A DNA stretch of 64,000 bases from Tolypothrix campylonemoides VB511288 (GCA_000828075.3 JXCB02000023.1:947468-1011467); one strand, 5' to 3'. Shown: positions 7,427 through 16,668, numbered from the stretch's first letter. Translations and numbers: made by a program. The notes: a model not told the origin generated them from the sequence alone.

Positions 7427-9199
7427 ATGGTTGAGAGCAGGCAGGGTTCAGATAGGCAGAGTGTAAACGCTAACAGCATAACCACAGATCAACCTTATGC
7501 TGGTTCAGCAGGCACAAGCACAGATGCAGGGGTATCGAGAATCGAAGATGCCAACCGCATTATAATTGGTCAACCGGGTGCAGGTTCAGCAGGGGCAAAC
7601 ACAGATGCAGGGGTATCTGGAAGCGTTGGTGGTAACAGCATAAGCACAGGTCAACCTTATGGTGGTTCAGCAGGCACAACCATAGGTGCTGGAGTGTCTG
7701 GAAGCGTTGATGCTAACAGCATAAGCACAGGTCAACCTTATGGTGGTTCAGCAGGCACAACCACAGGTGTTGGGGTGTCTGGAAGCAGCATAAGCACGGG
7801 TCAACCGGGTGCAGGTTCAGCAGGTACAACCACAGGTGCTGGGGCATCTGGAAGCAGCATAAGCACGGGTCAACCGGGTGCAGGTTCAGCAGGCGCGAAC
7901 GTGGGTGCTGGGGCATCTGGAGACGCAAATGCTTCTTCTGGCGGCGGTCTAGCTGGTGCTGTATCTGGTGCTTTATCAGGAAAAGGAGGCATCAATCCTC
8001 TAGTCAGTAGAGCGCTAATAGGCGGACTCATTGGTGGTACTTTGGGGTCATTAGCTGCCGCTTTGGCTGGTAGAAAATTAGCTCAGGGCTTTAACGTTGC
8101 TGCAAAAGGTGTAGGAGAAGCTGCAAAGACTATAGGTGGCGGTCTTAGCCAAACAGGAAAAGGTCTAGGGCAAGCAGTAAAGAGTATCGCTGATGGTGCT
8201 AGCCAAGCTGTTGTAGGTGGTACAGTGGACACGGCAAAGGGTGTCGCTGAGGGAGCCAAGCAAGTCGCACAAGGTGCATTGGACGTAGCACAGAGTACAG
8301 CGCAGGGTGTCACTGACGTAGCTAAGCAAGCCGTAGCGGGTACAGTGGACGCAGTACAGAATACAGCGCAGGGTGTCGCTGATGTAACTAAGCAAGCCGT
8401 AGCGGGTACAGTGGACGCAGTACAGAGTACAGCGCAGGGTGTCGCTGATGTAACTAAGCAAGCCGTAGCAGGTACAGTGGACGCAGTACAGAGTACAGCG
8501 CAGGGTGTCACTGACGTAGCTAAGCAAACTGCACAAGGTGCGTTGGACGTAGCACAGAATACAGCGCAGGGTGTTAGCCAAGCTGTACAAGGTGCAGCCA
8601 ACACTGTCGCTGAGGGAACTAAGCAAGCCGCACAAGGTGCAGCAGACGTAGCACAGAATACAGCGCAGGGTGTTAGCCAAGCTGTACAAGGTGCAGCACA
8701 AAATACAGCAGACGCAGTACAGAATACAGCACAGGGTGTTAGCCAAGCCGCACAAGGTGCAGCAGACGCAGTACAGAATACAGCACAGGGTGTTAGCCAA
8801 GCCGCACAAGGTACAGCGGACGCAGTACAGAATACAGCAAACAGAGCCGCTGAGGGAACTAGCCAAGCGGTACAAGGGACAGCAGACACAGTACAGAACA
8901 CAGCGCAGGATTTTAACCAATCAGTACAAAGCGCAGCCCAGAATAGCCAGCCATCTGGAAATCAAGGCAATCAATATCAAGGCTGGACAAGTGCAAGCAA
9001 CCAGCAAAGCAACAGTAATGAAGTAGACATGGATCGTACGCCGGTAGTCTACATTTCAGCAGACCCGATAGAGGGACTTGACGACAATCCAGTTACGCCT
9101 GTAGTTGATTCAGTGTCTATAGACTCTGGATCTGTAGATGCTGATGAAAGAGACCCGCTTGAGGAAGAAATTGCTCGGTTTACTGATTACAACAGATAG
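7427..9199 (+). CDS. Glycine-zipper plus amphipathic 11/22-residue repeat protein (LEA/perilipin-like)
   Basis: 590 residues in four parts. (1) Residues ~15-175 are Ser/Thr/Gly-rich tandem units around SISTGQPYGGSAG. (2) About 194-217 is a glycine-zipper segment, LIGGLIGGTLGSLAAALAG, likely membrane-inserting. (3) About 225-515 holds many copies of the 11+11 unit TAQGVADVTKQ/AVAGTVDAVQS. This low-hydrophobicity, Thr/Val/Ala-rich amphipathic helix resembles group-3 LEA proteins, synuclein and perilipin-4 in style. (4) The C-terminus is acidic. The 66-bp DNA units are nearly identical. Two paralogues follow. A role in membrane or lipid-surface binding, perhaps under desiccation, is inferred only from the repeat style. 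The start is fixed by AAGGAG 9 bases upstream. Confidence 0.8.
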   Translation: MVESRQGSDRQSVNANSITTDQPYAGSAGTSTDAGVSRIEDANRIIIGQPGAGSAGANTDAGVSGSVGGNSISTGQPYGGSAGTTIGAGVSGSVDANSISTGQPYGGSAGTTTGVGVSGSSISTGQPGAGSAGTTTGAGASGSSISTGQPGAGSAGANVGAGASGDANASSGGGLAGAVSGALSGKGGINPLVSRALIGGLIGGTLGSLAAALAGRKLAQGFNVAAKGVGEAAKTIGGGLSQTGKGLGQAVKSIADGASQAVVGGTVDTAKGVAEGAKQVAQGALDVAQSTAQGVTDVAKQAVAGTVDAVQNTAQGVADVTKQAVAGTVDAVQSTAQGVADVTKQAVAGTVDAVQSTAQGVTDVAKQTAQGALDVAQNTAQGVSQAVQGAANTVAEGTKQAAQGAADVAQNTAQGVSQAVQGAAQNTADAVQNTAQGVSQAAQGAADAVQNTAQGVSQAAQGTADAVQNTANRAAEGTSQAVQGTADTVQNTAQDFNQSVQSAAQNSQPSGNQGNQYQGWTSASNQQSNSNEVDMDRTPVVYISADPIEGLDDNPVTPVVDSVSIDSGSVDADERDPLEEEIARFTDYNR

Positions 9200-9267
9200 G
9201 AATCTGACATTCCAAAGGTCATCAATAAAACCTAAACACTGTAAAGACGGTACCCTCTTTTAAATAA

Positions 9268-9289
9268 AGGTAGTCCTATAGGACTACCT
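9268..9289. terminator. Perfect 22-bp palindrome after the first repeat-protein gene
   Basis: AGGTAGTCCTA is followed directly by its reverse complement, 70 bp past the stop codon. It could form a compact hairpin and end or process the transcript before the second paralogue. There is no U-run directly after it, so it may not be a strong intrinsic terminator. Confidence 0.45.
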
Positions 9290-9436
9290 ACAAACATAAG
9301 AAGCAAAGCAAGTTATACGATATAGTTTTTCCGGCTTAAACCCAGTCAAATCAAGGGAAAAGGTTTAAGTGTCGCAGTGAAGGATCGTGTAACCAGATGC
9401 AAATTAACCAATTTTGGCACAAAGGAAACAATTATT

Positions 9437-10048
9437 ATGGATGCAAACCAACAGCTTTTGGAGCAACCTCAAGGAAATATTGAGCTAGCTGCAGATCAAC
9501 CTGATGCTAATCAAGTAGGTAGAGGCGCGAACAATGGGTTATCTAAAATAGCGATTGGAACACTCATTGGTGCTACATTAGGCGCAATAGCTGGGGCTTT
9601 AGCTATTCAGGGTACAGCCGAAAGGGTTAACCAAACTGTAAAAAAAGTAGGGAATGTAGTCAAGGGTACAGCCGAGAATTTTAACCAAACTGTAAAAGGT
9701 GTAGGCGACGCAATAAATACAGTTGCTGAGGGTGTTAACGACACCGTAAAAGATGTAGGAAACACCGTCAAGGGCACAGCAACGGGCGTAACCGACACGG
9801 TAAACAATGCTGTTGGTGCTGTCAAGTCTACAGCCGCAGGCGTTAGCGACACGGTAAACAATACAGTGGACATGGTCAAGGGTGCAGCACAAGGTGTTAA
9901 CGACACTGTCCAAGGTACAGTGGACGTAGCTACGAGCGCAGATGAGAATGAGACGCCATCTGGTAGTCTGAACGTCAACATACCTAATGACCAAACACCT
10001 GCTAACCAGACGTCTTATATGTTAGTCCCAGTAGAAAACCAGAAGTGA
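9437..10048 (+). CDS. Glycine-zipper plus amphipathic repeat protein, second paralogue
   Basis: 203 residues from the ATG at 9437, with AGGAAACA upstream; the frame is open to 9377, but the upstream codons are not protein-like. A glycine-zipper segment IAIGTLIGATLGAIAGALA lies at about 36-54. Amphipathic 11-residue repeats follow, with cores such as GVNDTVKDVGNTVKGTA and GVSDTVNNTVDMVKGAA, then a short polar tail. It matches parts 2-3 of the upstream protein and the N-terminus of the downstream one. A membrane- or lipid-binding helix role is inferred; no enzymatic motif is present. Confidence 0.75.
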   Translation: MDANQQLLEQPQGNIELAADQPDANQVGRGANNGLSKIAIGTLIGATLGAIAGALAIQGTAERVNQTVKKVGNVVKGTAENFNQTVKGVGDAINTVAEGVNDTVKDVGNTVKGTATGVTDTVNNAVGAVKSTAAGVSDTVNNTVDMVKGAAQGVNDTVQGTVDVATSADENETPSGSLNVNIPNDQTPANQTSYMLVPVENQK

Positions 10049-10140
10049 GTTCTTGAGCGAACTATCACATCTACTGAATTTTAATTCTTGTAAAGGGTGC
10101 GGCAAAACAGAAATGTCTGGCAGCTTAGGGCGATTATTAG

Positions 10141-10167
10141 CGTAGGGTGGGCAATCTCCACCTTACG
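10141..10167. terminator. Hairpin after the second repeat-protein gene
   Basis: CGTAGGGTGG and CCACCTTACG pair as a 10-bp stem (one G-U) around a 7-base loop, followed by a T-rich ATTTATTTTATC stretch. It lies between the second and third paralogues. Confidence 0.5.
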
Positions 10168-10342
10168 GATTTATTTTATCTGTCTTTTGGCACTTATTTA
10201 TTGCTTATTGGCAGCAATGTACGAGGATATACCTCTTTAGGTTGGTTGTAGTCTTACTGATGATTGATAGATTAATCATAAATAACTAGCTGCTTCAGTT
10301 AGGCGTTATGCTGTCTTGGTATAAAGGAGACAATGAATTACG

Positions 10343-12514
10343 ATGGGTAATTACAAGCAGCCTATTGATAAGCATGACCCAAAGGCTGAGCGCATTAGGG
10401 AGCTACCCAAAGCTCATCGAGCAGGTACAGGCATAGGTGGTGGGTTAGTTGGAGCAGCCATTGGTGGTTTACTCGGTCGCAAACTTGGAGGAATTTCTGG
10501 TACTGTAGTGGGCGCAGTCGCAGGTGCTTTCGTTGGTAAGGGGACAGCTGAGCGTGTTAACCGCACTGTAGAAAGTGTAGTAGACGCCGCTAGGAGTGTA
10601 GCTGAGGGTGTTAACCACTCTGTCGTAGGTGTAAGTAATGCGTTAAAAGATACAATTGACGAGGTCAAGCCCTCTGTTGTCAGTGTAGTGGATGCAGTAA
10701 AGAATACAGTTGACGAAGTCAAGCCCTCTGTAGTCGGTGCAGCCAAGACATTATCTGAAGGTGTTAACTACAGCGTGAACAGTGTCACCCATGTTGGAGA
10801 TGCACTAAAAAATACAATTGACCAGGTTACGCCGTCTGTAATTGGTGTAGTGGACGCCGCAAAAGGTACAGTTGAGGAAGTCAAGCCGTCTGTCGTCGGT
10901 GTAGTAGATATATTGAAAGATACGGTTGAGGAGGTCAAGCCATCTGTTGTCGGTACAGCAAAGAGTTTAGCTGAGGCTGTTAACAGCTCTGTCAACAGTG
11001 TAACTGATACATTAAAAAATACAAATCAACAGAACAATCCCTCCGTTATACGTGAAGAGGAGGCAACAAAAGCCACATCTGAGGCTGTATACCACACTAT
11101 CAACGATGTAGGAAACGCATTAAAAGATACAATTCAACAGGTCAAGCCTTCTGTTATTAGTGTAGTGGACGCCGCAAAAGGTACAGTTGAGGAGGTTAAG
11201 CCCTCTGTTGTCGGTGTAGTAGATATATTGAAAGATACGGTTGAGCAGGTCAAGCCATCTGTAGTCGGTGCAGCAAAGACTGTAGCTGAGACTGTAAACA
11301 ATATTAACGGTGTAGGCGATACATTAAAAGATACAATTCAACACAACAATTCCTCCCCCATAGGTGAAGAGGACGCGACAAAAGCCACACCTGAGGCTAT
11401 AAACCACACTATCAACGATGTTCTAGATGCATTAAAATATACAATCAACCAGGTCAAGCAATCTGTAATTGATGTGGAGGAAACCGCCAAAGATACAGAT
11501 GAGGAAGTTAAGCTATCTGGTAATCACTACAAAAAGATAGATGAACCGGTGGTTACAAAGCATCTGCAAAGGTCAAGCAACGAGCATCCTCTTAGTGATG
11601 ATTTTATATCGTCTCATGGCACACAATACGAAGACTCCAAGCCCCCTGCGGTACTCCTTCCCGCACCACCTCCTCCCACTGCTTTGTTAGCAACACACAC
11701 AAGAGAAGATTTTGTGAGTGAGGAGTTGGGGGTGGAGTTTCATGAAAATAGTAAGTTACCAGATGAGTTATCAGATGAAGCTGATATTAGTAAACAGGTT
11801 GAGCAAAATTTCAATGATTTACAACAGCCTCATAGTTTTCAAGAAATAGACATAAAAGAGCTTAAGAGTTTTCAAGAAACAGACATAAAAGAGATTGACT
11901 ATAAAGATATTCAACAGAAAGAAAAAGAATCTCAGCACAGTCAAGAAGAAACAACTCAACAAGTTAGCCAACCAAGTATTCAAGCACAGACTGAAAAAAT
12001 TCCAAAAGCCACTGGAATGATTGTAGGCTCAGTTATTTTAACTTTGATTGGTGTAACCTTTGGATTCAGCCAAAAACAAAATTCGTTAGTCATAAAAAAA
12101 TCATCAGCATTTTCTCAGATACTTTCAACACCGGAAAGAACTCCACAAAGAACTCCACAAAGAAATGCGGAAACAATGAGTAATGGTTGGATTTTTATAG
12201 GTAATATTAACAAAGCCTTAGATTCAGAATTGGCTGGAAAACCGCTAATCGAAAATTCACAGTCTACTGATTCAGCAGTCGTTCCATCTGTAGGATCAAT
12301 AGTCACTGTAAATGTTGAACCAGGGGTGATGTTAAGGAACAATAGCCCACAAGCACCTAACTTTAGTCCTCAAGAACAAAAAGCTTTAGCTGTTCTTAAG
12401 CCTCAAGAAAAGCTAAAGATTCTTAAAGTAGAGTTGATCAAGCCTCCCACTACCTCTCAGTCATCAACAAAAGTTTGGGCAAAAGTCTATAGATGTGGTA
12501 GTGCTTGCTTGTAA
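10343..12514 (+). CDS. Glycine-zipper plus 18-residue amphipathic repeat protein with C-terminal membrane segment
   Basis: 723 residues. A glycine-zipper stretch lies at about 30-70 (GGLVGAAIGGLLG, then SGTVVGAVAGAFVG). Residues ~75-400 are helical repeats of about 18 residues, VVDAAKGTVEEVKPSVVG and variants, each with a KPS kink. Eighteen residues equal five alpha-helical turns, so one face is preserved. A ~100-residue block of these repeats appears twice. An acidic linker (about 400-550), a hydrophobic segment GMIVGSVILTLIGVTFG (about 556-572) and a compact C-terminal domain ending in YRCGSACL follow. The start at 10343 is chosen because the nearby ATG at 10332 is closed by a stop; AAAGGAGA lies upstream. 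Function unknown; an envelope- or thylakoid-associated role is inferred. Confidence 0.78.
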   Translation: MGNYKQPIDKHDPKAERIRELPKAHRAGTGIGGGLVGAAIGGLLGRKLGGISGTVVGAVAGAFVGKGTAERVNRTVESVVDAARSVAEGVNHSVVGVSNALKDTIDEVKPSVVSVVDAVKNTVDEVKPSVVGAAKTLSEGVNYSVNSVTHVGDALKNTIDQVTPSVIGVVDAAKGTVEEVKPSVVGVVDILKDTVEEVKPSVVGTAKSLAEAVNSSVNSVTDTLKNTNQQNNPSVIREEEATKATSEAVYHTINDVGNALKDTIQQVKPSVISVVDAAKGTVEEVKPSVVGVVDILKDTVEQVKPSVVGAAKTVAETVNNINGVGDTLKDTIQHNNSSPIGEEDATKATPEAINHTINDVLDALKYTINQVKQSVIDVEETAKDTDEEVKLSGNHYKKIDEPVVTKHLQRSSNEHPLSDDFISSHGTQYEDSKPPAVLLPAPPPPTALLATHTREDFVSEELGVEFHENSKLPDELSDEADISKQVEQNFNDLQQPHSFQEIDIKELKSFQETDIKEIDYKDIQQKEKESQHSQEETTQQVSQPSIQAQTEKIPKATGMIVGSVILTLIGVTFGFSQKQNSLVIKKSSAFSQILSTPERTPQRTPQRNAETMSNGWIFIGNINKALDSELAGKPLIENSQSTDSAVVPSVGSIVTVNVEPGVMLRNNSPQAPNFSPQEQKALAVLKPQEKLKILKVELIKPPTTSQSSTKVWAKVYRCGSACL

Positions 12515-13011
12515 TGTCATGTATGTTTGATTATTCTTTAGATTTTCAGAATATAGATTTTCGACAACATCCTGAAATCTATCGCGTGGGTAAGGGCGAA
12601 CAGGGAGTGCTTTTGGTAGAACCGTACAAATCAGAAATTCTTCCCTACTGGCGGTTTAAAACTCCGGAGATTGCGAAAGAGTCTAGCGAAAAAATTTACC
12701 AAATGTTTTTGATGTATTTGGAAGAGGATGATTTTGTTGGTGCGGATATGGCGCGGAAGTTTTTACAGATGGGGTATACGCGATCGCGCCGCTACGCTAA
12801 TCATAAAAGTGGTAGAAAGTACAAAACCAATCCTCAAAAAGAATCTTCTCAACAAGCCCAGATTCAAGCAAGAAAAGATATTTTACCAAATGAAGTCGAT
12901 CCAGTGAAAGCTGAATCAGCAGCCATTTTTAAACACAAGTGGATACAAGCAAAGACAAACGAGAAATATCTGCACCTTTTAGCCCAGCATAAACAAATGT
13001 ACGAGCGTTGA
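12514..13011 (+). CDS. DUF4385 family protein
   Basis: 165 residues with the recognisable DUF4385 core: HPEIYRVGKGEQGVLLVEP, then YWRFKTPEIAKES and DFVGADMARKFLQMGYTRS. This family occurs in bacteria and large phages and has no established biochemical role as far as I know. The proposed ATG overlaps the stop of the preceding gene (TAATG), suggesting translational coupling; ATG 12523 is an alternative. The C-terminal third is basic and Gln/Lys-rich. Confidence 0.75.
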   Translation: MSCMFDYSLDFQNIDFRQHPEIYRVGKGEQGVLLVEPYKSEILPYWRFKTPEIAKESSEKIYQMFLMYLEEDDFVGADMARKFLQMGYTRSRRYANHKSGRKYKTNPQKESSQQAQIQARKDILPNEVDPVKAESAAIFKHKWIQAKTNEKYLHLLAQHKQMYER

Positions 13012-13110
13012 CAAACAGTTTTTTATCTTATCTCTCTTGTCTCCCTTGTCCTAACAACTGCGTGGTATATTTGAACGCAAGCGCGTATGACCAGGGAGAT
13101 TTTATTTGTA

Positions 13111-13551
13111 TCAGGCGTTTCGTGAAATGGTATGAATTTTTAAAGGGGTACCAAGAGGCTTTCCCGCCAATTCACCCTCAGTTCTTTTCTCAGTACGTTC
13201 TGTCGCTTGATAGCTGATGAACCGAGATTTAGGTAGATCTTTAACCTCATTAGTCTTAGGTTTAGAACTAACTGGGTCTTTTTTTTCGGTATAATCAACT
13301 ATCTCGTGGTTGTCTTCCACTTGCTTGAGTTTATACTCATTTTGTTGCAAAAGTCTTTGAGTGATGACCAGGGTAAAGATAAGCAGCATAAGCTGTATCT
13401 GCCAAGGTGCTAAGACCAAACTTAGGATTATACACACGAGGGCAAATATCCCCACAAAATATCCTATCTCGTCGCTACATTTTTTGAAGATGTAGCCACC
13501 AATTAAACCAGTAAAAAGTGGAATTAGGAAAAACAAAGCCATAGTTTTCAC
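13111..13551 (-). CDS. Small membrane protein, unknown function
   Basis: 146 residues. Two to three hydrophobic segments fill the first ~65 positions (MALFFLIPLFTGLIGGYIF; VGIFALVCIILSLVLAP; IQLMLLIFTLVI). A charged, probably cytoplasmic tail with Lys/Glu-rich sequence follows. I recognise no family. It is convergent with the DUF4385 gene and divergent from tex. Confidence 0.55.
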   Translation of the reverse strand: MKTMALFFLIPLFTGLIGGYIFKKCSDEIGYFVGIFALVCIILSLVLAPWQIQLMLLIFTLVITQRLLQQNEYKLKQVEDNHEIVDYTEKKDPVSSKPKTNEVKDLPKSRFISYQATERTEKRTEGELAGKPLGTPLKIHTISRNA

Positions 13552-13787
13552 CTCTGAAGTCTAAGCAGAAGCGTTTATATGTGCATATTAGGACTGCTGT
13601 TGGTAGCAACTGTATTTAGTTTTACAGCCTACGTTGTTTTAGCCATAATATCTGCTACCTATAACAACAGCGTATAAAGACAAGATTCCGAAATCCTCTG
13701 TTAAACTAGCTTAACACTTTCTAGTTGCACTGTTTAATCTATTTAGCGTATTACCTTAAAAAGTAGCGTTTTCAACTGAGACACCCG

Positions 13788-15947
13788 ATGCTGAACATTC
13801 CTCAATTACTGGCTACTGAACTAAACCTTAAACCTTATCAGGTGCAAAACGCGCTGGAACTTTTGGCGGAGGGCGCGACAATTCCGTTTATTGCACGATA
13901 TCGCAAAGAGCGTACAGGCGAAATGAATGAAGTCCAGTTGCGCGAAATTGAAGATAAGTATAATTACTTAACAGAATTAGAAGAAAGGAAATCGGTGATT
14001 TTGAATGGCATAGCAGAACAAGGTAAACTCACCGATGAACTCAAACAAAAAATTGAATCCTGTTTACAGAAAACAGAACTAGAGGATTTATATCTCCCCT
14101 ACCGTCCGAAACGCCGCACTCGCGCTACCGCTGCTAGAGAAAAAGGACTGGAACCGTTTGCGGAGTTCATCAAGTCGTTAAACGTCAAAAATGGTGCTTC
14201 AGTGTCGCTGGAAGCAGAAGCGGCGAAGTATATCTCCCAGGAAAAGGGACTCAAAACAGCAGAAGAAGCCCTCAAAGGTGCTTCTGATATCCTAGCGGAA
14301 GAAGTCGCGGAAAAAGCAGAACTACGTGCATATCTGCGGGATTACTTGCTGGAGGAAGGGGTGTTTGTCTCCCGCATCAAAGATGATCATCCAGAAGGGA
14401 CAACCAAGTTTGAGATGTACCGGAATTATCAAATGCGGGTAAGAAATATCGCATCTCACAATCTGTTGGCGTTATGTCGCGGTGAAGCAGAGGAAGTGTT
14501 GAGTTTTGAAATTTCCTTTGATGAGGATGTGGTGCTTTCCTACTTGGAGTCCAACGAAATTAAGACGAAAGTCCGCGCCATTCGTGATTTTTATCAAGCG
14601 ATGCTGAAGGATGCATTTAACCGCTTGATGAAAGCTTCTATCATGAGTGAAGTGATTTCTGAAAAGAAAACTCAAGCAGATATTGAGTCCATCAAGACGT
14701 TTGAAGCGAATTTGCGCGAGTTGCTGCTATCAGCACCAGCGGGGATGAAACCGACGCTGGCTATAGATCCAGGGTTTAGAACTGGGTGCAAAGTTGCTGT
14801 ACTCGATCAAACCGGGAAATTTTTGGAATATCAGGCGGTATTTCCCCATCAAGCAGCCGAACAACGCCAAAAAGCTGCACAAACTCTCAAAAATTTAATT
14901 GAGAAGTACAAAATTGAGTTGATCGCCATTGGTAACGGTACAGCTTCCCGCGAAACAGATGAGTTTGTCTCGCAAGTGCTGCAAACAATCGAACGTAAAC
15001 CGACGAAAGTCATGGTAAACGAGTCGGGTGCTTCTATATATTCTGCAAGCAAAGTTGCCTTAGAAGAGTTTCCCGATTTAGATGTTACCGTGCGCGGTGC
15101 CATTAGTATAGGTCGCCGCTTACAAGATCCACTCGCGGAACTCGTGAAAATCGATCCCAAGTCTATCGGCGTGGGACAATATCAGCACGATGTGGATCAG
15201 AAGTTGTTGAAAAAGAAGTTGGATGAAACTGTTGAAAGCTGCGTCAACTACGTCGGCGTAGACTTGAATACCGCCTCTAAGGAACTTCTTACCTTTGTCT
15301 CTGGCATTACGTCAAGCGTTGCTAATAACATTGTTGCTTATCGTAACCAACACGGCGCGTTTAAAAATCGCCGAGAACTGAAGAAAGTCGCGAAATTGGG
15401 ACCAAAGGCTTTTGAACAAGCGGCGGGTTTCTTACGCATTCGGGGTAGTGACAATCCACTGGATAATACTGCTGTACACCCGGAGAGTTATCAGGTGGTG
15501 GAGGCGATCGCATCCGACTTGGGCGTACCATTAACTCAAATCACCCAAATTGGCGAAAAGCTGAAAAAAACTAATCTCAAAAAATATGTCACGGACACCG
15601 TAGGCGAACCGACGCTACGCGACATCTTGAACGAATTGGAAAAGCCAGGAAGAGATCCACGCGCTGAGTTTAAGTATGCCACCTTCAAAGAGGGAATCAA
15701 GGAAATCTCTGACCTTAAAGAAGGGATGGAATTAGAAGGTATCGTCACGAATGTTGCCAATTTCGGCGCTTTCGTTGATATTGGTGTGCATCAGGACGGT
15801 TTGGTGCATATCTCCCAGCTTGCTGATAGATTTGTTGACGACCCAAAGAAAATCGTCAAGGTAGGACAAGTTGTGAAAGTGCGAGTGCTGGAAGTTAATG
15901 AAAAATTGAAGCGGATTAGTTTGTCGATGAAATCAGTTAAGCAATAG
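13788..15947 (+). CDS. tex: Tex-family RNA-binding transcription accessory protein
   Basis: 719 residues, close to the usual Tex length. It has the N-terminal helical region (YQVQNALELLAEGATIPFIARYRKERTG), a YqgF/RNase-H-like domain starting around 324 (LAIDPGFRTGCKVAVLD), helix-hairpin-helix motifs near 490-560 (LNTASKELLTFVSGI, LGPKAFEQAAGFLRI) and a C-terminal S1 domain (about 645-715, VTNVANFGAFVDIGVHQDG). Tex proteins bind nucleic acid and affect transcription in other bacteria. The gene appears monocistronic: a terminator-like hairpin follows the stop. Confidence 0.93.
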   Translation: MLNIPQLLATELNLKPYQVQNALELLAEGATIPFIARYRKERTGEMNEVQLREIEDKYNYLTELEERKSVILNGIAEQGKLTDELKQKIESCLQKTELEDLYLPYRPKRRTRATAAREKGLEPFAEFIKSLNVKNGASVSLEAEAAKYISQEKGLKTAEEALKGASDILAEEVAEKAELRAYLRDYLLEEGVFVSRIKDDHPEGTTKFEMYRNYQMRVRNIASHNLLALCRGEAEEVLSFEISFDEDVVLSYLESNEIKTKVRAIRDFYQAMLKDAFNRLMKASIMSEVISEKKTQADIESIKTFEANLRELLLSAPAGMKPTLAIDPGFRTGCKVAVLDQTGKFLEYQAVFPHQAAEQRQKAAQTLKNLIEKYKIELIAIGNGTASRETDEFVSQVLQTIERKPTKVMVNESGASIYSASKVALEEFPDLDVTVRGAISIGRRLQDPLAELVKIDPKSIGVGQYQHDVDQKLLKKKLDETVESCVNYVGVDLNTASKELLTFVSGITSSVANNIVAYRNQHGAFKNRRELKKVAKLGPKAFEQAAGFLRIRGSDNPLDNTAVHPESYQVVEAIASDLGVPLTQITQIGEKLKKTNLKKYVTDTVGEPTLRDILNELEKPGRDPRAEFKYATFKEGIKEISDLKEGMELEGIVTNVANFGAFVDIGVHQDGLVHISQLADRFVDDPKKIVKVGQVVKVRVLEVNEKLKRISLSMKSVKQ

Positions 15948-15968
15948 AGATATAAGTCTCGCGCAAAG

Positions 15969-16005
15969 GCGCAAAGACGCGAAGAAAAACTTAGCGTCTT
16001 TGCGC
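15969..16005. terminator. 12-bp-stem hairpin after tex
   Basis: GCGCAAAGACGC and GCGTCTTTGCGC form a perfect 12-bp stem with a 13-base loop, followed by GAAATTAAAATAC. It begins 22 bp after the tex stop. The same kind of 'cgcaaagacgc' repeat occurs again just after phoD (around 50900). Confidence 0.65.
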
Positions 16006-16050
16006 GAAATTAAAATACTAATGATGTGACTTTAGTATCAAATACAGCCA

Positions 16051-16392
16051 ATGGCAGTTTATCAAGTTCGACTCGTCAATTCCGAAATTGGATTGGATTG
16101 CACTATTGAAGTCCCAGATGACCAGTATATTCTTGATATCGCCCAAGAAGCTGGTATCCGTTTACCATCTGGATGCAAACAAGGGGAATGTTCTGTCTGT
16201 GTTGCGAAAATAATCAGTGGAGAAATTGACCAAAGTGAGCAAAAATTTCTCCGTCCAAATGAAGTAGAGGCTGGTTACACTATTACCTGTGTTGCTTATC
16301 CTTTGTCGGATTGCACTTTAGAAACTCATCAAGAACAAGTCTTGTATAAATCATCGCTTTACTTTCATCAAAATGCAGCACCATCACAATAG
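16051..16392 (+). CDS. Plant-type [2Fe-2S] ferredoxin
   Basis: 113 residues with cluster ligands C42, C47, C50 and C80, the exact CX4CX2CX29C spacing of plant-type ferredoxins. The flanking GCKQGECSVCVAKI and TITCVAYP also fit. It carries a single [2Fe-2S] cluster and passes electrons in the cytoplasm or stroma. A C-terminal extension of ~15 residues (YKSSLYFHQNAAPSQ) and low acidity compared with photosynthetic PetF suggest a specialised partner. I therefore give no symbol. It is monocistronic between hairpins. Confidence 0.9.
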   Translation: MAVYQVRLVNSEIGLDCTIEVPDDQYILDIAQEAGIRLPSGCKQGECSVCVAKIISGEIDQSEQKFLRPNEVEAGYTITCVAYPLSDCTLETHQEQVLYKSSLYFHQNAAPSQ

Positions 16393-16668
16393 TTATAGAA
16401 GTTATAGAGGTCATTTATAAAGTAAGTATAAATAACTGTAGGGTGCGTTAACTACAAGTAACATACCCTGCATTTTTAAGATTTTCTTTATAAATTAGCT
16501 AGTACTAAACTCTTAACTTTATTTATAACTCGTCACTTTTAACTGTTTTAAATACCAGCCAAATGGCATAACAGAGATATGCCTTGTTAGAGAGGTTAAA
16601 GCATTGTACATCATTGAATATAGTACTAGTGCTTTAAAACTATCTTTCTTGCTTTTTAGGTAAAGACA

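Noticed and set aside
8083-8901. Long minus-strand open frames (272 and 251 codons) opposite the first repeat-protein gene
   Set aside because: They arise from the 66-bp coding repeats read in reverse, consist of Cys/Ala/Leu-rich monotony, and have no start signal. The plus strand has the strong ribosome-binding site and a coherent protein.
9599-9994. Minus-strand frames over the second repeat-protein gene
   Set aside because: Same artefact of repetitive DNA; low-complexity translation without features.
13008-13217. 69-codon plus-strand frame after the DUF4385 gene
   Set aside because: Overlaps the minus-strand membrane protein gene, and its translation lacks features.
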